The notes: generated by a model not told the origin, from the sequence alone. A stretch of DNA of 64,000 nucleotides from Tropicibacter oceani (GCF_029958925.1 NZ_CP124616.1:1302001-1366000); one strand, 5' to 3'. Counted from the stretch's first letter, positions 17,642-26,934 are shown. Numbers and translations: made by a program.

Positions 17642-18375
17642 CTTTGCTTGAAATGTCCGGCGTCTCGGTTTCCTTCGACGGGTTCAAGGCGATCAACAAC
17701 CTGTCCTTCCAGATCGGAGAGCCGGAGATGCGCGCCATCATCGGCCCCAACGGCGCGGGCAAGACCACCTTCATGGACATCATCACCGGCAAGACCCGGC
17801 CCGACGAAGGCCGCGTGATCTTTGGCGAAAAATCCGTTTCCCTGCTGAAGATGAGCGAAAGCCACATCGCCCGCGCCGGGATCGGCCGCAAGTTTCAGAA
17901 ACCCACGGTCTTCGAGGCGCAATCGGTGCGCGAAAACCTGGCCATGGCGTTGAAGAACCCGCGCGGTCCCTTCGATGTGCTGCTTTATCGCAAATCCGCC
18001 AAGGGCGCCGGTCGGATCGAAGAAATTGCCGGTGAAGTCGGCCTGACCGACCACCTGACCCGCCCCGCAGGCGAGCTGAGCCACGGTCAGAAACAATGGT
18101 TGGAAATCGGCATGCTGCTGGCGCAGGAACCGCGCCTGTTGCTGGTCGATGAACCCGCCGCCGGCATGACCCCGGCAGAGCGCGAACACACCACTGACCT
18201 GCTGAAACGACTGGCGCAAAAGCACGCGGTTGTCGTGGTCGAACACGACATGGAGTTCGTCCGCCGCCTGAACTGCAAGGTCACGGTCCTGCACGAAGGG
18301 TCGGTCCTCGCCGAAGGCTCACTGGACCATGTGACCAAGAACAAGGACGTCATCGACGTCTACCTGGGGCGCTAA
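17638..18375 (+). CDS. urtD: Urea ABC transporter ATP-binding protein UrtD
   Basis: 245 residues, ABC ATPase of the LivG type. Walker A GPNGAGKTT, signature LSHGQKQ, Walker B LLLVDEPAAG and switch His in VVEHDMEFV. The LSHGQKQWLEIGM variant of the signature and RKFQKPTVFEAQSVRENL are characteristic of UrtD. The ATG at 17638 overlaps the urtC stop (ATGA). Powers urea uptake together with UrtE. Confidence 0.95.
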   Translation: MTLLEMSGVSVSFDGFKAINNLSFQIGEPEMRAIIGPNGAGKTTFMDIITGKTRPDEGRVIFGEKSVSLLKMSESHIARAGIGRKFQKPTVFEAQSVRENLAMALKNPRGPFDVLLYRKSAKGAGRIEEIAGEVGLTDHLTRPAGELSHGQKQWLEIGMLLAQEPRLLLVDEPAAGMTPAEREHTTDLLKRLAQKHAVVVVEHDMEFVRRLNCKVTVLHEGSVLAEGSLDHVTKNKDVIDVYLGR

Positions 18376-18378
18376 GAT

Positions 18379-19074
18379 ATGCTGGAAATCAAAGACCTGA
18401 CCCTGCGCTATGGCCAAAGCCAGATCCTGCACGGCATTTCCCTGACCGCCGAGGCGGGGCAGGTCACAGGCGTCATGGGCACCAATGGCGTGGGCAAGAC
18501 CTCGCTGCTCAAGGCCATCGCCGGGCGGCATCCCTTCACCGGCGGCACAATATCGCTGAATGGTCAGGACCTTGGTCACCCCACCGCCTTTTCCGCCGCC
18601 AAGGCGGGCATCGCCTATGTGCCACAGGGCCGCGAAGTCTTTCCCCTGATGACGGTCATGGAAAACCTCGAAACCGGCTTTGCCTGCCTGCCGCGCAGCG
18701 ATCACAAGATCCCCGAGCGGATCTTTGACCTGTTCCCGATCCTCAAGGAATTCCTGCACCGGCGCGGCGGCGATCTGTCGGGCGGTCAGCAACAGCAGCT
18801 TGCCATCGCCCGCGCCCTGATCACCCGCCCCAAGGTGCTGCTGCTGGACGAGCCGACCGAAGGCATCCAGCCCAGCATCATCAAGCAGATCGGCCGCGTC
18901 ATCGAAGTGCTGCGCGACGAAGGCGAGATCGCCATCATCCTGGTCGAACAATACTTCGACTTCGCCGTCGGCCTGGCTGACCAGGTCTTTGCCATGAACC
19001 GCGGGCAAGTCAGCTTTGAAACCCAAAACCCGCAACAGGATCGCGCCGCGCTGCTGGAAAGCGTGTCGATCTAA
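18379..19074 (+). CDS. urtE: Urea ABC transporter ATP-binding protein UrtE
   Basis: 231 residues, LivF-type ABC ATPase. Walker A GTNGVGKTS, signature LSGGQQQQLAIARAL, Walker B VLLLDEPTEGIQPSI, and VEQYFDFA at the switch region, the usual UrtE variant in place of EHD. Starts 3 bp after urtD. Last gene of the operon; no urease genes follow within the window. A dispersed hairpin repeat lies directly downstream. Confidence 0.95.
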   Translation: MLEIKDLTLRYGQSQILHGISLTAEAGQVTGVMGTNGVGKTSLLKAIAGRHPFTGGTISLNGQDLGHPTAFSAAKAGIAYVPQGREVFPLMTVMENLETGFACLPRSDHKIPERIFDLFPILKEFLHRRGGDLSGGQQQQLAIARALITRPKVLLLDEPTEGIQPSIIKQIGRVIEVLRDEGEIAIILVEQYFDFAVGLADQVFAMNRGQVSFETQNPQQDRAALLESVSI

Positions 19075-19132
19075 CCTCTTCTTCTTGGCGAAAATACTCC
19101 GGGGGAGCGCGCAGCGCGGGGGCAGAGCCCCC
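19075..19132. repeat. Dispersed hairpin repeat between urtE and ABC permease
   Basis: Contains CTTCTTGGCGAAAATACTCC, then GGGGGAGCGCGCAGCGC and a hairpin GGGGGC-AGA-GCCCCC (19118-19132) that ends exactly at the stop codon of the convergent permease. It is the fullest copy of the element in this window and probably acts as a bidirectional terminator here. Confidence 0.75.
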
Positions 19133-19942
19133 TTATGCCTTCAACCGATACCCCCGGCGGAACATCGTCCAGGCCAGGGCGCAGACCGCCAGCGTCGCCC
19201 CCAGGGCCACGACAAACCCAAGCAGCGGATCGCTGTCCGACACTCCGATGATCCCCCAGCGCGCCCCGTCGATCAGGTAAAAGACCGGGTTCACATGGGT
19301 GATCTGGTACAGCACCGGGGGCAGCGCCTCGACCGAATAGAAGGTACCGGACAGAAAGGCCAAGGGGGTGATGACGAAATTGGTGATCGCCGCCATCTGG
19401 TCGAACTTGTTGGCAAAGATCCCCGCGATCATGCCCAGCGCCGACAGGAACGCCGCGCCCAGAATGACGAATGCCAGCATCGCCAGCGGGTGCGCCGGGA
19501 CGATCCCCAGCGTCAGCGCCAGCGCGATGGCGATGGCCAGCGCCACCACCAGCCCGCGCGCCACGCCGCCCGCCAGATAGCCCAGCACCATTTCGCCCGC
19601 CGACAGCGGCGGCATCAGCGTATCGACGATGTTGCCCTGCACCTTGGAAATCACCAGCGAACTGGATGTATTGGCAAAGGCGTTCTGGATCACCGTCATC
19701 ATCAGGATGCCCGGCGCGATAAAGGTGGTGAACGGCACGCCCATCACATCCCCGCGCTGCGGGCCGATGGCGATCGAGAAAATCACCATGAACAGCCCTG
19801 CCGTCACCAGCGGCGCCAGCAGGGTTTGTGTCCAGACGTTGGCGAACCGCAATATCTCGCGCAGGGCCAAGGTATAAAGACCCAGCCAGTTCACGCGGCC
19901 AAAGCGGCGGGTTCCGGGGGCAAAGCTGTCGTTCTGCGGCAT
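19133..19942 (-). CDS. ABC-2 type transporter permease
   Basis: 269 residues with six predicted membrane helices (for example TFIAPGILMMTVIQNAFA; GVARGLVVALAIAIALAL; FVVALGATLAVCALAW) and the ABC2_membrane pattern FVITPLAFLSGTFYSVEALP, as in YadH/NodJ-type exporters. The substrate cannot be read. The matching ATPase is not adjacent: on its right is gcrA (divergent), on its left urtE (convergent). The partner must be encoded elsewhere. Confidence 0.88.
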   Translation of the reverse strand: MPQNDSFAPGTRRFGRVNWLGLYTLALREILRFANVWTQTLLAPLVTAGLFMVIFSIAIGPQRGDVMGVPFTTFIAPGILMMTVIQNAFANTSSSLVISKVQGNIVDTLMPPLSAGEMVLGYLAGGVARGLVVALAIAIALALTLGIVPAHPLAMLAFVILGAAFLSALGMIAGIFANKFDQMAAITNFVITPLAFLSGTFYSVEALPPVLYQITHVNPVFYLIDGARWGIIGVSDSDPLLGFVVALGATLAVCALAWTMFRRGYRLKA

Positions 19943-19967
19943 GGGGCCTCCTTGCGGTTTGAGCGCC

Positions 19968-19995
19968 TTGTAACTTGCTTTGTGATGTTTAGAAT
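19968..19995 (+). promoter_or_regulatory. Possible gcrA promoter
   Basis: TTGTAA (19968-19973) and TAGAAT (19990-19995) with a 16-bp spacer, reasonable -35/-10 matches 65 bp upstream of the gcrA start in an otherwise AT-richer stretch. Based on the sequence alone. Confidence 0.45.
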
Positions 19996-20059
19996 AGGGG
20001 TAACCCGGAAACGACAGGCGGCCCGCATGGCGGCGCCGCTTTTTTCAGTAGGAATTGCC

Positions 20060-20662
20060 ATGTCCTGGACCGATGAACGCGTCGAGCTGCTCAAAAAGAT
20101 GTGGGGCGAAGGCCAATCCGCAAGCCAGATCGCCAAGGAACTGGGTGGTGTCACGCGCAACGCGGTGATCGGCAAGGTGCATCGCCTTGGCCTGTCCAAC
20201 CGCGCGGGCGGTGGTGCTGCGACGCCTCCGACAAAGGCCGAGGCAAAGCCGAAGGCGAAGCCCGAGGCCAAGGCCAAGCCGGTCAAGAAACCAGAGCCGG
20301 CGCCAGCCGAGGTTGCCGATCAAGAGCCCGAGGCCAAGCCCGCCGCTGCGGCACCGGCGCCCCAGCCGATCAGCCCGGCGCGCAAACAGATCATTCCCGC
20401 AGGCCAGCCGCTGCCGCCGCAACCTTCGGCGAACGAGATCAGCCCAGAGGCGTTGGCCAAGGTCAGTGCTATTGAAAAGAAAGCAAAAAAGCTGACCTTG
20501 ATGGAGCTGACCGAGCGCACCTGCAAGTGGCCCGTGGGTGACCCTGCGACCGATGATTTCTGGTTCTGCGGCCTGCCCGTGCAACAGGGCAAACCCTATT
20601 GCGAGGCGCACGTGGGCGTGGCGTTCCAGCCGATGTCGTCGCGCCGCGACCGCCGCCGGTAA
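20060..20662 (+). CDS. gcrA: Cell cycle regulator GcrA
   Basis: 200 residues. The N-terminus (WTDERVELLKKMWGEG-SASQIAKELGG, then TRNAVIGKVHRLGL) is the GcrA helix-turn-helix that recognises methylated GANTC sites and recruits sigma-70. A long Ala/Pro/Lys/Glu-rich linker (about 52-130) follows, then the conserved Cys-containing C-terminal domain (LTERTCKWPVGDP, FWFCGL, PYCEAH) that contacts RNA polymerase. In Caulobacter it controls S-phase genes with CcrM. Alphaproteobacteria-specific; strong terminator downstream. Confidence 0.96.
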   Translation: MSWTDERVELLKKMWGEGQSASQIAKELGGVTRNAVIGKVHRLGLSNRAGGGAATPPTKAEAKPKAKPEAKAKPVKKPEPAPAEVADQEPEAKPAAAAPAPQPISPARKQIIPAGQPLPPQPSANEISPEALAKVSAIEKKAKKLTLMELTERTCKWPVGDPATDDFWFCGLPVQQGKPYCEAHVGVAFQPMSSRRDRRR

Positions 20663-20695
20663 ACACCGTCCAAAAACCCATCGCACACCACGGTT

Positions 20696-20719
20696 AACGG
20701 GCCTTCGCGGCCCGTTTTT
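20696..20719 (+). terminator. Rho-independent terminator of gcrA
   Basis: Perfect 8-bp stem AACGGGCC/GGCCCGTT with TTCGC loop, running into TTTTT at 20715-20719. It lies 34 bp after the gcrA stop. Confidence 0.9.
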
Positions 20720-20914
20720 CGTGGTCGCAGCCCGGATGCGGGTGCAGGTTCGGTCCCCCCACCGTTTGGTGCAGATTGCAAACCCCGTACCCGGCGCGAA
20801 AAACACGCGGATCAGCGCTGTGTTACGATTCGCGGCGTGTTTGCTACAGATTGATCGCCGCCGGGCGCAAATGCGCCCTGACGTTGCGTCGCAAATGGTT
20901 AACGGCGCGAATTC

Positions 20915-22837
20915 CTATTCTTTGCGCCCGACCAGACCAGCCATGACCGCCGCCGCGATGGCGGTGATGATCCAGCCCGACAGCTGGACGATCCAGCCCG
21001 TCCAATACCCGATCTTGCCCCATATCCCGCGCAGGGGCGAAGGCGCCCAGGTGGTTTCCTGCCCCAAGGCTTCGAGCGGGACGAAAAGATCGACGGCGTA
21101 AAGGAAGGGGTGGAAGGTGGTGTAATCCTGTTCCGTCGCGCTGCCCGGCCAGGCCAGTTGCGGCAGCGGGCCAGCGCCATTGTCATAGGCAGCGACCGCG
21201 CCGGTCCAGTCGCCCGAGGTCAGGACCACGTCCGAGGTCGGGGCCATCTGGCCGTGGTCATAGGCCTGCGCATAAAGCGCCCAGTTCAGCCCGATGATGA
21301 GCGCCACCCATAGCAACGCGCGGGCCGGCCGGTGACCATAGCCAAAGACCGCCCCGAAAAGCCAATCGAAGGGGCGTCTGAAAATGGCCACCTGCGCCGC
21401 CCAACCGGCGCGCAGCGTGCCATCCACCCCGGCCAGCGCGCGGTGGTACGAGGCGCGAAAAACCCTGCGGTCGCGTTCCTCCAGAACACGGGCCGCGCCC
21501 TGCGCCGCCCCCTGTTCGCGCAGCACCCTGGCCAGTTGGGTATAAGGCTGGGGGTCACATTTGGGTTGATAGCTGCCGTGGATGAAGGGCGTAGGAAGTT
21601 TGTATGTGCGGCCGTGGAAATCGAATGGCGCGCCAAAGGGCGGCTCGATGGTGGCATCTTGCTTTTTTCCCAGCCAATCGAGGCGCTGCTGGACGGTCAT
21701 GAGGCTGGTCAGCCGGTCATAGCGAAAGCCATTCAGATGCATTTTGTCTGTCTTGGCCCAGCTTGGCCAATCGTCCACCAGCACGCCAACGTGGGCACCG
21801 GCGAGGTTCAATGCCCCCGATATCTTGGCGACGTCCCGCCACAAGAGTCCTGCTTTGACGGTCATCGCCTCGGCAATGAGGTCGCCATCGAAACTGCCGC
21901 CGACGCAAGCCACCTGCCCGGCGACCGAGGCTTGGATCAGGGTCACCGTACCCTTGGCGGAAAAGCCGTTGTTCAGGAAGAAGTCGGATCCGATAGTCAT
22001 GGCATCGGCATTGAGAGCCGCCCGTCCGTTGCCGTCGAATGTGCCCGCGACACAAGCAATCTGCCCGATGACAGAGGCCCGGATCAGGGTCACCGTACCC
22101 TTGGCGGAAAAGCCGTTATTCAGGAACAGGTCGGCCCCGATGGTGATGCCATCGGCGTTCAGCGCAGTTTGGCCGTCGCCGTCAAAGCTGGCTCCGGCGC
22201 AGGTAACCTGCATGGTGACGTTGGCCCCATTCAGGGCCACCGTACCCTTGGCGGAAAAACCATTGCTCAGGATCAAGCCACCCCTAATGATCGCGCCAGT
22301 TGCCGTCAGCGCGGCTTGGCCGTTGCCATCGAAAGTGCCGCCGTCGCAGGCAAGGCTGTCGCCGATCCGAGCGCTGTTGAGGTTAACCGTGCCCGTGCTG
22401 ACGAAATCCTGTCCGCACAGATAAACCGGGCCGGTGGTTTTCAGGCGGTGGGCCTGCAGTCCGGGAATGCGGCAGTCTTCCAGTGACAGCCCGTAAAGGC
22501 TGGCATCCCAAAGGAGCGGGGTGTTTTCGATGCTGCAGCATTCGAGTTGCAAGGCCAGATCGCTGCGGATCATTTGCAGGTCGAGGGTGCCGGATATCCA
22601 CGCGCCGCGGACATAGGGGCCGGTGTGGTTCACTGGGCAGGCGTCGCAGCCACCCAGCAGTAGGTGGCGGACCAGATCGGCGCGGATGTCGACCGCGTCC
22701 GAGGGGGCGTCGGGACGGCTGTCGGATATGATCACCAAACCATTGCGCGCGCCATCCAGCAGGCGCTGTTCGGCGCTGGTCCAGGGGCGGTCGGACTCCA
22801 TCTGTGGCAGCGATTTGCGGTGGTGATTGACGGACAT
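20915..22837 (-). CDS. Membrane protein with 49-residue Cys-containing tandem repeats (beta-helix-like)
   Basis: 640 residues, function unknown. Residues 169-315 are three consecutive 49-residue repeats, each starting FDGxG and containing NGFSAKGTV and an ACxxGxxFD-type Cys; degenerate units extend on both sides, so residues about 80-345 probably form a pentapeptide/quadrilateral-type beta-helix. A middle region (about 360-480) is soluble, then at least two membrane helices (RALLWVALIIGLNWALYA; WIVQLSGWIITAIAAAVMAG). It resembles proteins annotated as membrane-associated oxidoreductase, but no cofactor motif is visible. Monocistronic by context. Confidence 0.75.
   Translation of the reverse strand: MSVNHHRKSLPQMESDRPWTSAEQRLLDGARNGLVIISDSRPDAPSDAVDIRADLVRHLLLGGCDACPVNHTGPYVRGAWISGTLDLQMIRSDLALQLECCSIENTPLLWDASLYGLSLEDCRIPGLQAHRLKTTGPVYLCGQDFVSTGTVNLNSARIGDSLACDGGTFDGNGQAALTATGAIIRGGLILSNGFSAKGTVALNGANVTMQVTCAGASFDGDGQTALNADGITIGADLFLNNGFSAKGTVTLIRASVIGQIACVAGTFDGNGRAALNADAMTIGSDFFLNNGFSAKGTVTLIQASVAGQVACVGGSFDGDLIAEAMTVKAGLLWRDVAKISGALNLAGAHVGVLVDDWPSWAKTDKMHLNGFRYDRLTSLMTVQQRLDWLGKKQDATIEPPFGAPFDFHGRTYKLPTPFIHGSYQPKCDPQPYTQLARVLREQGAAQGAARVLEERDRRVFRASYHRALAGVDGTLRAGWAAQVAIFRRPFDWLFGAVFGYGHRPARALLWVALIIGLNWALYAQAYDHGQMAPTSDVVLTSGDWTGAVAAYDNGAGPLPQLAWPGSATEQDYTTFHPFLYAVDLFVPLEALGQETTWAPSPLRGIWGKIGYWTGWIVQLSGWIITAIAAAVMAGLVGRKE
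21893..22333 (-). repeat. Three 147-bp in-frame tandem repeats
   Basis: The DNA encoding residues 169-315 consists of three 147-bp units with strong nucleotide similarity; for example the segment encoding NGFSAKGTV recurs at exact 147-bp spacing. Recent internal duplication or gene conversion is likely. Confidence 0.85.
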
Positions 22838-22894
22838 GACACAACCCTTTCGGGTTGAGCTTAGGCGCGTTTGCCACGAAGGGGAAGGCAGCCC

Positions 22895-24844
22895 CTAGCG
22901 GTTCAGCAGGTTCAGCAGACCGTCCTTGGCGCGTTCTTCTATAGATTGGCGCAGGGCGTCCTCGACCTTTTGGCCTTCGCCGACGGTCACGCCCAGTTTG
23001 TCCTGGATCGCTTCGTTCACCTTGTCGCGGGCCTTTTGTTCCAGCGCTTCGCGTTCCTGGGCCAGGTTGGCGTTCAGCGCCTCGGCGGCGTCGACGCGGA
23101 AGGTCAGCGCGCTCCACGGGCCTTTGACGCGGACGGGGATTGACAGGCCCTGACCGCCGCGCGCCTGCGGGGCGAGGACGGTCATCAGGTAATCCATGCT
23201 GCGCGCGCCCAGATCGATGCGGCCATCGCCGCGCGCCATCAGGCGGGGCAGGGCCATGGACAGGTCGTTGTTGCGCAGCACGCCGTCCTTGATGGTGAAG
23301 GTGCCGGTGGCCTGGTCAAAGATCGTGGTGCCGCCGGTGGCCTGACCGGTCAGGGCGGCGGTCAGGTCGATGCCCTCGATCACGCCGGGACCGGCGCGCA
23401 GGGCGCCGTCGCCAGACAGCGTGCCAACCAGCGCGGCGACGGAATTGCCCGAGGCCAGCAGGCTGACGCTGCCATCGGCGGGGCCGGAAAAGCGGCTGAC
23501 ATCCATGGTGTCGGACAGCAGGTCCCTCAGCGCGAGACCGGCAAAGGCAAGGTCGGCGCGGGTCGACAACCCGCCGCGGTTGTTGGCAACAAAGGTGCCG
23601 GTGATCAGCCCGCCATAGCCTTGCAGTTCGCGCAGCTCGAAACTGGCCCGGGAATTGTCGAGGCTTAGCAGGGCGCGGGTCTTGCCAAAGCTGAGCGGAT
23701 CGAGGTTCAGCGCCTCGGTGACAAGGCTGATTTCGCCGTCAAAGGCGGCAAGGCCCGAGGCGTCGATGCGCGCGGTGGACCAGCCGTCCGAGGCGGCGGC
23801 GCTGGTGTTCGTGTCGGAGCCCGAGCCCTTGTCCGTGCCGGTAAGGCCAGACAGGTCAAGCGCGGCGGCGCGGATCTGGGCGTTGACGCGCGGTTTGCCG
23901 CCAAGGGTGACGTCCGCGGCCAGTTCCAGCGCGTTGTTGTCTAGGCTGAGCGCCGCGTCGCGCAGGGCAAGGCGGCCTTCGCGGGTCAGGGTGATCTGCA
24001 TCTGGCCGGTGATGCTTTGGCCCAGGCCCTCGGGCAGGGTCAGCCCCAGTTGGCCAAAGGCGGCGGCGGCCTTGGCGGTGTTGTCCAGGTCGATGGTCAG
24101 TTCGCCCTGCGCCTCGGGGGCGGTGCCCGCCAGACCGGCGAAATCCAGCGCGCCGCCAGGGGTGTGGATGCTGAGCGAGACGGGCGCGGCGCCGCCGGCC
24201 ATCATGGTGCGCGGGCGTTGCAGGCTGCCGCTAAGGGTGATCGGGCTTTGCGCCGGGCTGAGCGTGATGGCAAAGGACAAGGGGCCGTCGGTGTCGGGCC
24301 AACGCATCGACAGATCGGTGTTGCGATAGTCGCTGATCTGGCCGTCGGTATCCAGGATCACGCGGCCATCGGAAATCGACAGCCGGTCCAGCGTTGTCAG
24401 GGCGAAACCGGGTTTGGCCGGTTCGGACGTTGTCGAGGTCGTGGTTGTCGTCGTGGTGGCCTGCGGGGCGCTGAAGTGCCAGTTGGCCTGATCGCCGCGG
24501 GTGGTCAGGCGCAGGATGGGGCTGACGGCCTCGATGCTGCGGAATTCAAGGCGGCCCTGGATCGCGGCGACCGGATCAAGCCCGAAAGAGGCGCGGGTGG
24601 CCTCGAACATCGGGGCCTCTCCGGCCCAGTCGGCATTGCCGACGCGCACGCCGCCGGCCTGAACGCCCAGCACGGGCCATATCGACAGGCGGGCGTCGGA
24701 CAGGGTCACCTCGCGGCCAAGCTGCTTGCTCAGCTGGTCCGAGGCGATGCGCCCCCAGCGATCGGCAGGCAGCAGGAACAGACCCGCCGCCGCAACGGCG
24801 ATCAGGACGGCGAGAAAGCCAAGGGTTTTCCAAATCAGACGCAT
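22895..24844 (-). CDS. AsmA-family protein
   Basis: 649 residues from the ATG at 24844. One N-terminal membrane anchor (LGFLAVLIAVAAAGLFLLPA) followed by AsmA N-domain features (LSKQLGREVTLSDARLSIWPVLGVQAGGVRVGN) and the C-terminal AsmA region (LSGDGALRAGPGVIEGIDL; ARGDGRIDLGARSMDYLM). AsmA proteins are inner-membrane-anchored periplasmic bridge-like proteins implicated in phospholipid transport to the outer membrane. A Thr/Ser-rich linker near residue 150 is low complexity. Divergent from rimO with a gap of 182 bp. Confidence 0.88.
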   Translation of the reverse strand: MRLIWKTLGFLAVLIAVAAAGLFLLPADRWGRIASDQLSKQLGREVTLSDARLSIWPVLGVQAGGVRVGNADWAGEAPMFEATRASFGLDPVAAIQGRLEFRSIEAVSPILRLTTRGDQANWHFSAPQATTTTTTTSTTSEPAKPGFALTTLDRLSISDGRVILDTDGQISDYRNTDLSMRWPDTDGPLSFAITLSPAQSPITLSGSLQRPRTMMAGGAAPVSLSIHTPGGALDFAGLAGTAPEAQGELTIDLDNTAKAAAAFGQLGLTLPEGLGQSITGQMQITLTREGRLALRDAALSLDNNALELAADVTLGGKPRVNAQIRAAALDLSGLTGTDKGSGSDTNTSAAASDGWSTARIDASGLAAFDGEISLVTEALNLDPLSFGKTRALLSLDNSRASFELRELQGYGGLITGTFVANNRGGLSTRADLAFAGLALRDLLSDTMDVSRFSGPADGSVSLLASGNSVAALVGTLSGDGALRAGPGVIEGIDLTAALTGQATGGTTIFDQATGTFTIKDGVLRNNDLSMALPRLMARGDGRIDLGARSMDYLMTVLAPQARGGQGLSIPVRVKGPWSALTFRVDAAEALNANLAQEREALEQKARDKVNEAIQDKLGVTVGEGQKVEDALRQSIEERAKDGLLNLLNR

Positions 24845-25026
24845 GGGAGGGGGACCTTTCCGGGCTGTACCGGACTTGGGTGACAAATGGCAGGCTTGGC
24901 CGCAAGGGGAATACCGCGTGATTGGCGGTTTTCGGCAGGGCAAGCAGGGTGAAACCCTGCCCTGCGGGGGGCGGCGCCGTGTTGGCGGGCCTTGCCGTAG
25001 CGCGGGCGGTGGATATATGAGGGGCC

Positions 25027-26391
25027 ATGAGCACAAATCCCCCTGACCTGCGGCCCGATCTGGCCGCCGCCCGCTTTGCCGCCGATCGCCGCGAAGGCCA
25101 GCCGACCATTGGCATGGTGTCGCTGGGTTGCCCCAAGGCCCTTGTCGACAGCGAACGCATCCTGACGCGGCTGCGCGCCGAGGGCTATGGCATCTCGCCG
25201 GATTATTCCGGGGCCGATGCGGTGATCGTGAACACCTGCGGGTTTCTTGACAGCGCCAAGGCCGAAAGCCTTGAGGCGATTGGCGAGGCGCTGGCCGAAA
25301 ACGGCAAGGTGATCGTGACGGGATGTCTGGGCGCTGAGCCCGAGTATATCACCGGGGTGCATCCCAAGGTTCTGGCCGTCACCGGCCCGCATCAGTACGA
25401 ACAGGTGCTGGACGCGGTACATGGCGCGGTGCCGCCCAGCCCCGATCCCTTCATCGATCTGCTGCCCGCCAGCGGCGTCAGCCTGACGCCCCGGCATTAC
25501 AGCTATCTCAAGATTTCCGAGGGCTGCAATCACAAGTGCAAGTTCTGCATCATCCCTGACATGCGCGGCCGTCTGGCCAGCCGCCCCGCCCGCGCCGTGC
25601 TGCGCGAGGCGGAAAAGCTGGTCGAGGCCGGGGTGAAGGAGCTGCTGGTGATCAGCCAGGACACCAGCGCCTATGGCACCGACTGGAAGGACCGGGACGA
25701 AAAGTTTCCGTTTCTGGGTCTGGCGCGCGAGCTGGGCGAGCTGGGGGCCTGGGTGCGGATGCACTATGTCTATCCCTACCCGCATGTGCGCGAGGTGGTG
25801 CCGCTGATGGCCGAGGGCAAGATCCTGCCCTATCTGGACATTCCGTTCCAGCATGCCCACCCCGACACGCTGCGCCGCATGGCGCGGCCGGCGGCGGCGG
25901 AACGCACGCTGGACGAAATCGCGGCCTGGCGTGACACCTGCCCGGACATCACCCTGCGCAGCACCTTTATCGTCGGTTATCCCGGCGAGACCGAGGCCGA
26001 GTTCCAGACCTTGCTGGACTGGATGGACGAGGCGCAGTTGGATCGCGTCGGCTGTTTCCAGTACGAAAACGTCGCGGGTGCGCGGTCGAACGATCTGCCC
26101 GATCACGTGGCCGATGAGGTCAAGCAGGAACGCTGGGACCGCTTCATGGAAAAGGCGCAGGCGATTTCCGAGGCCAAGCTGGCGGCCAAGGTCGGGCAGC
26201 GCATGGATGTGATCGTCGATGACATCGACGAGGACGGCATCGCCACCTGCCGCACCAAGGCCGACGCCCCCGAGATCGACGGCAACCTGTTCATCGACGA
26301 AGGCGCCGAGGCGCTGAAGCCGGGCGATATCGTCACGGTCGAGGTGGACGAGGCCGGGGAATACGACCTTTGGGGTTGGCTGCTGGCCTGA
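25027..26391 (+). CDS. rimO: Ribosomal protein uS12 methylthiotransferase
   Basis: 454-residue radical-SAM enzyme adding a methylthio group to an aspartate of ribosomal protein S12. UPF0004 domain with cysteines in [19 protein letters not shown] and TGCLGAE binding the auxiliary cluster; radical-SAM motif CNHKCKFC (about residues 166-173); C-terminal TRAM domain ending in YDLWGWLL, a typical RimO terminus. Length fits. Followed by an inverted pair of repeat units. Confidence 0.97.
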   Translation: MSTNPPDLRPDLAAARFAADRREGQPTIGMVSLGCPKALVDSERILTRLRAEGYGISPDYSGADAVIVNTCGFLDSAKAESLEAIGEALAENGKVIVTGCLGAEPEYITGVHPKVLAVTGPHQYEQVLDAVHGAVPPSPDPFIDLLPASGVSLTPRHYSYLKISEGCNHKCKFCIIPDMRGRLASRPARAVLREAEKLVEAGVKELLVISQDTSAYGTDWKDRDEKFPFLGLARELGELGAWVRMHYVYPYPHVREVVPLMAEGKILPYLDIPFQHAHPDTLRRMARPAAAERTLDEIAAWRDTCPDITLRSTFIVGYPGETEAEFQTLLDWMDEAQLDRVGCFQYENVAGARSNDLPDHVADEVKQERWDRFMEKAQAISEAKLAAKVGQRMDVIVDDIDEDGIATCRTKADAPEIDGNLFIDEGAEALKPGDIVTVEVDEAGEYDLWGWLLA

Positions 26392-26405
26392 GGTATAGAG
26401 CGCAA

Positions 26406-26462
26406 GAGGCCCCGGACCTGATCCGGGGCCTCATGTCGCGAGATCCCGGATCAGGTCCGGGA
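26406..26462. repeat. Inverted pair of 17-bp repeat units (REP/BIME-like) after rimO
   Basis: CCCGGACCTGATCCGGG (26411-26427) and its exact reverse complement CCCGGATCAGGTCCGGG (26445-26461). Each unit is itself a hairpin; the first stem extends to 11 bp (GAGGCCCCGGA/TCCGGGGCCTC). The arrangement lies 14 bp after rimO and before the convergent 26476 gene, so it can serve as a bidirectional terminator. Confidence 0.85.
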
Positions 26463-26475
26463 CGGGCATGCGCTG

Positions 26476-26934
26476 TCAGGCCTGTTCGTTCTCGAGGTGG
26501 AGCTTCATGTTGATCAGCACCTTTTGAATGGCCAGGGTCTCGTTCAGCAGACGCTTGGCTTCGTTGGCGGTGATGACGCCGTCCTGAATGCTTTGCTGGT
26601 ATTCAGCCATCAGCATGGCAAAGCGCTGTGACAGGGCGATCACATCGGCATTGACGCCGCCGACGCGCTTGGTGTTGCTGCGGTCCTGATCGAAATGCAG
26701 GGTGATGCCCTTGAGCTCCGCCAGCGCCGAGGTCACGTGGGGGTACGAGGACGCCTCTTCGAGGGCGGCCACCGCGTCGATCGGCATGAAGCGTTCGTCA
26801 TGTTCGGTATGGTCCGAATAATAGCGCCCCAGCGTCGCCTTGGATTTTCCCGTCAGCGCGCAGGCCGGTTCAATGCCGACGTCCTTCACCAATGCCTCGG
26901 TGTGTTTCTTCAGGTAGCGTCCCAAATTGTTCAT
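26476..26934 (-). CDS. Small possible DNA-binding protein
   Basis: 152 residues, helical, no signal or membrane segment. Residues about 22-60 (CALTGKSKATLGRYYSD, then MPIDAVAALEE) look like a helix-turn-helix and faintly resemble phage CII/CP76-type regulators; the second half (about 95-150) is a long amphipathic helix pair (LLNETLAIQKVLINMKLHLEN). I do not recognise an established family. A purine-rich AGGTGAC sequence sits upstream of the ATG. Confidence 0.7.
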   Translation of the reverse strand: MNNLGRYLKKHTEALVKDVGIEPACALTGKSKATLGRYYSDHTEHDERFMPIDAVAALEEASSYPHVTSALAELKGITLHFDQDRSNTKRVGGVNADVIALSQRFAMLMAEYQQSIQDGVITANEAKRLLNETLAIQKVLINMKLHLENEQA

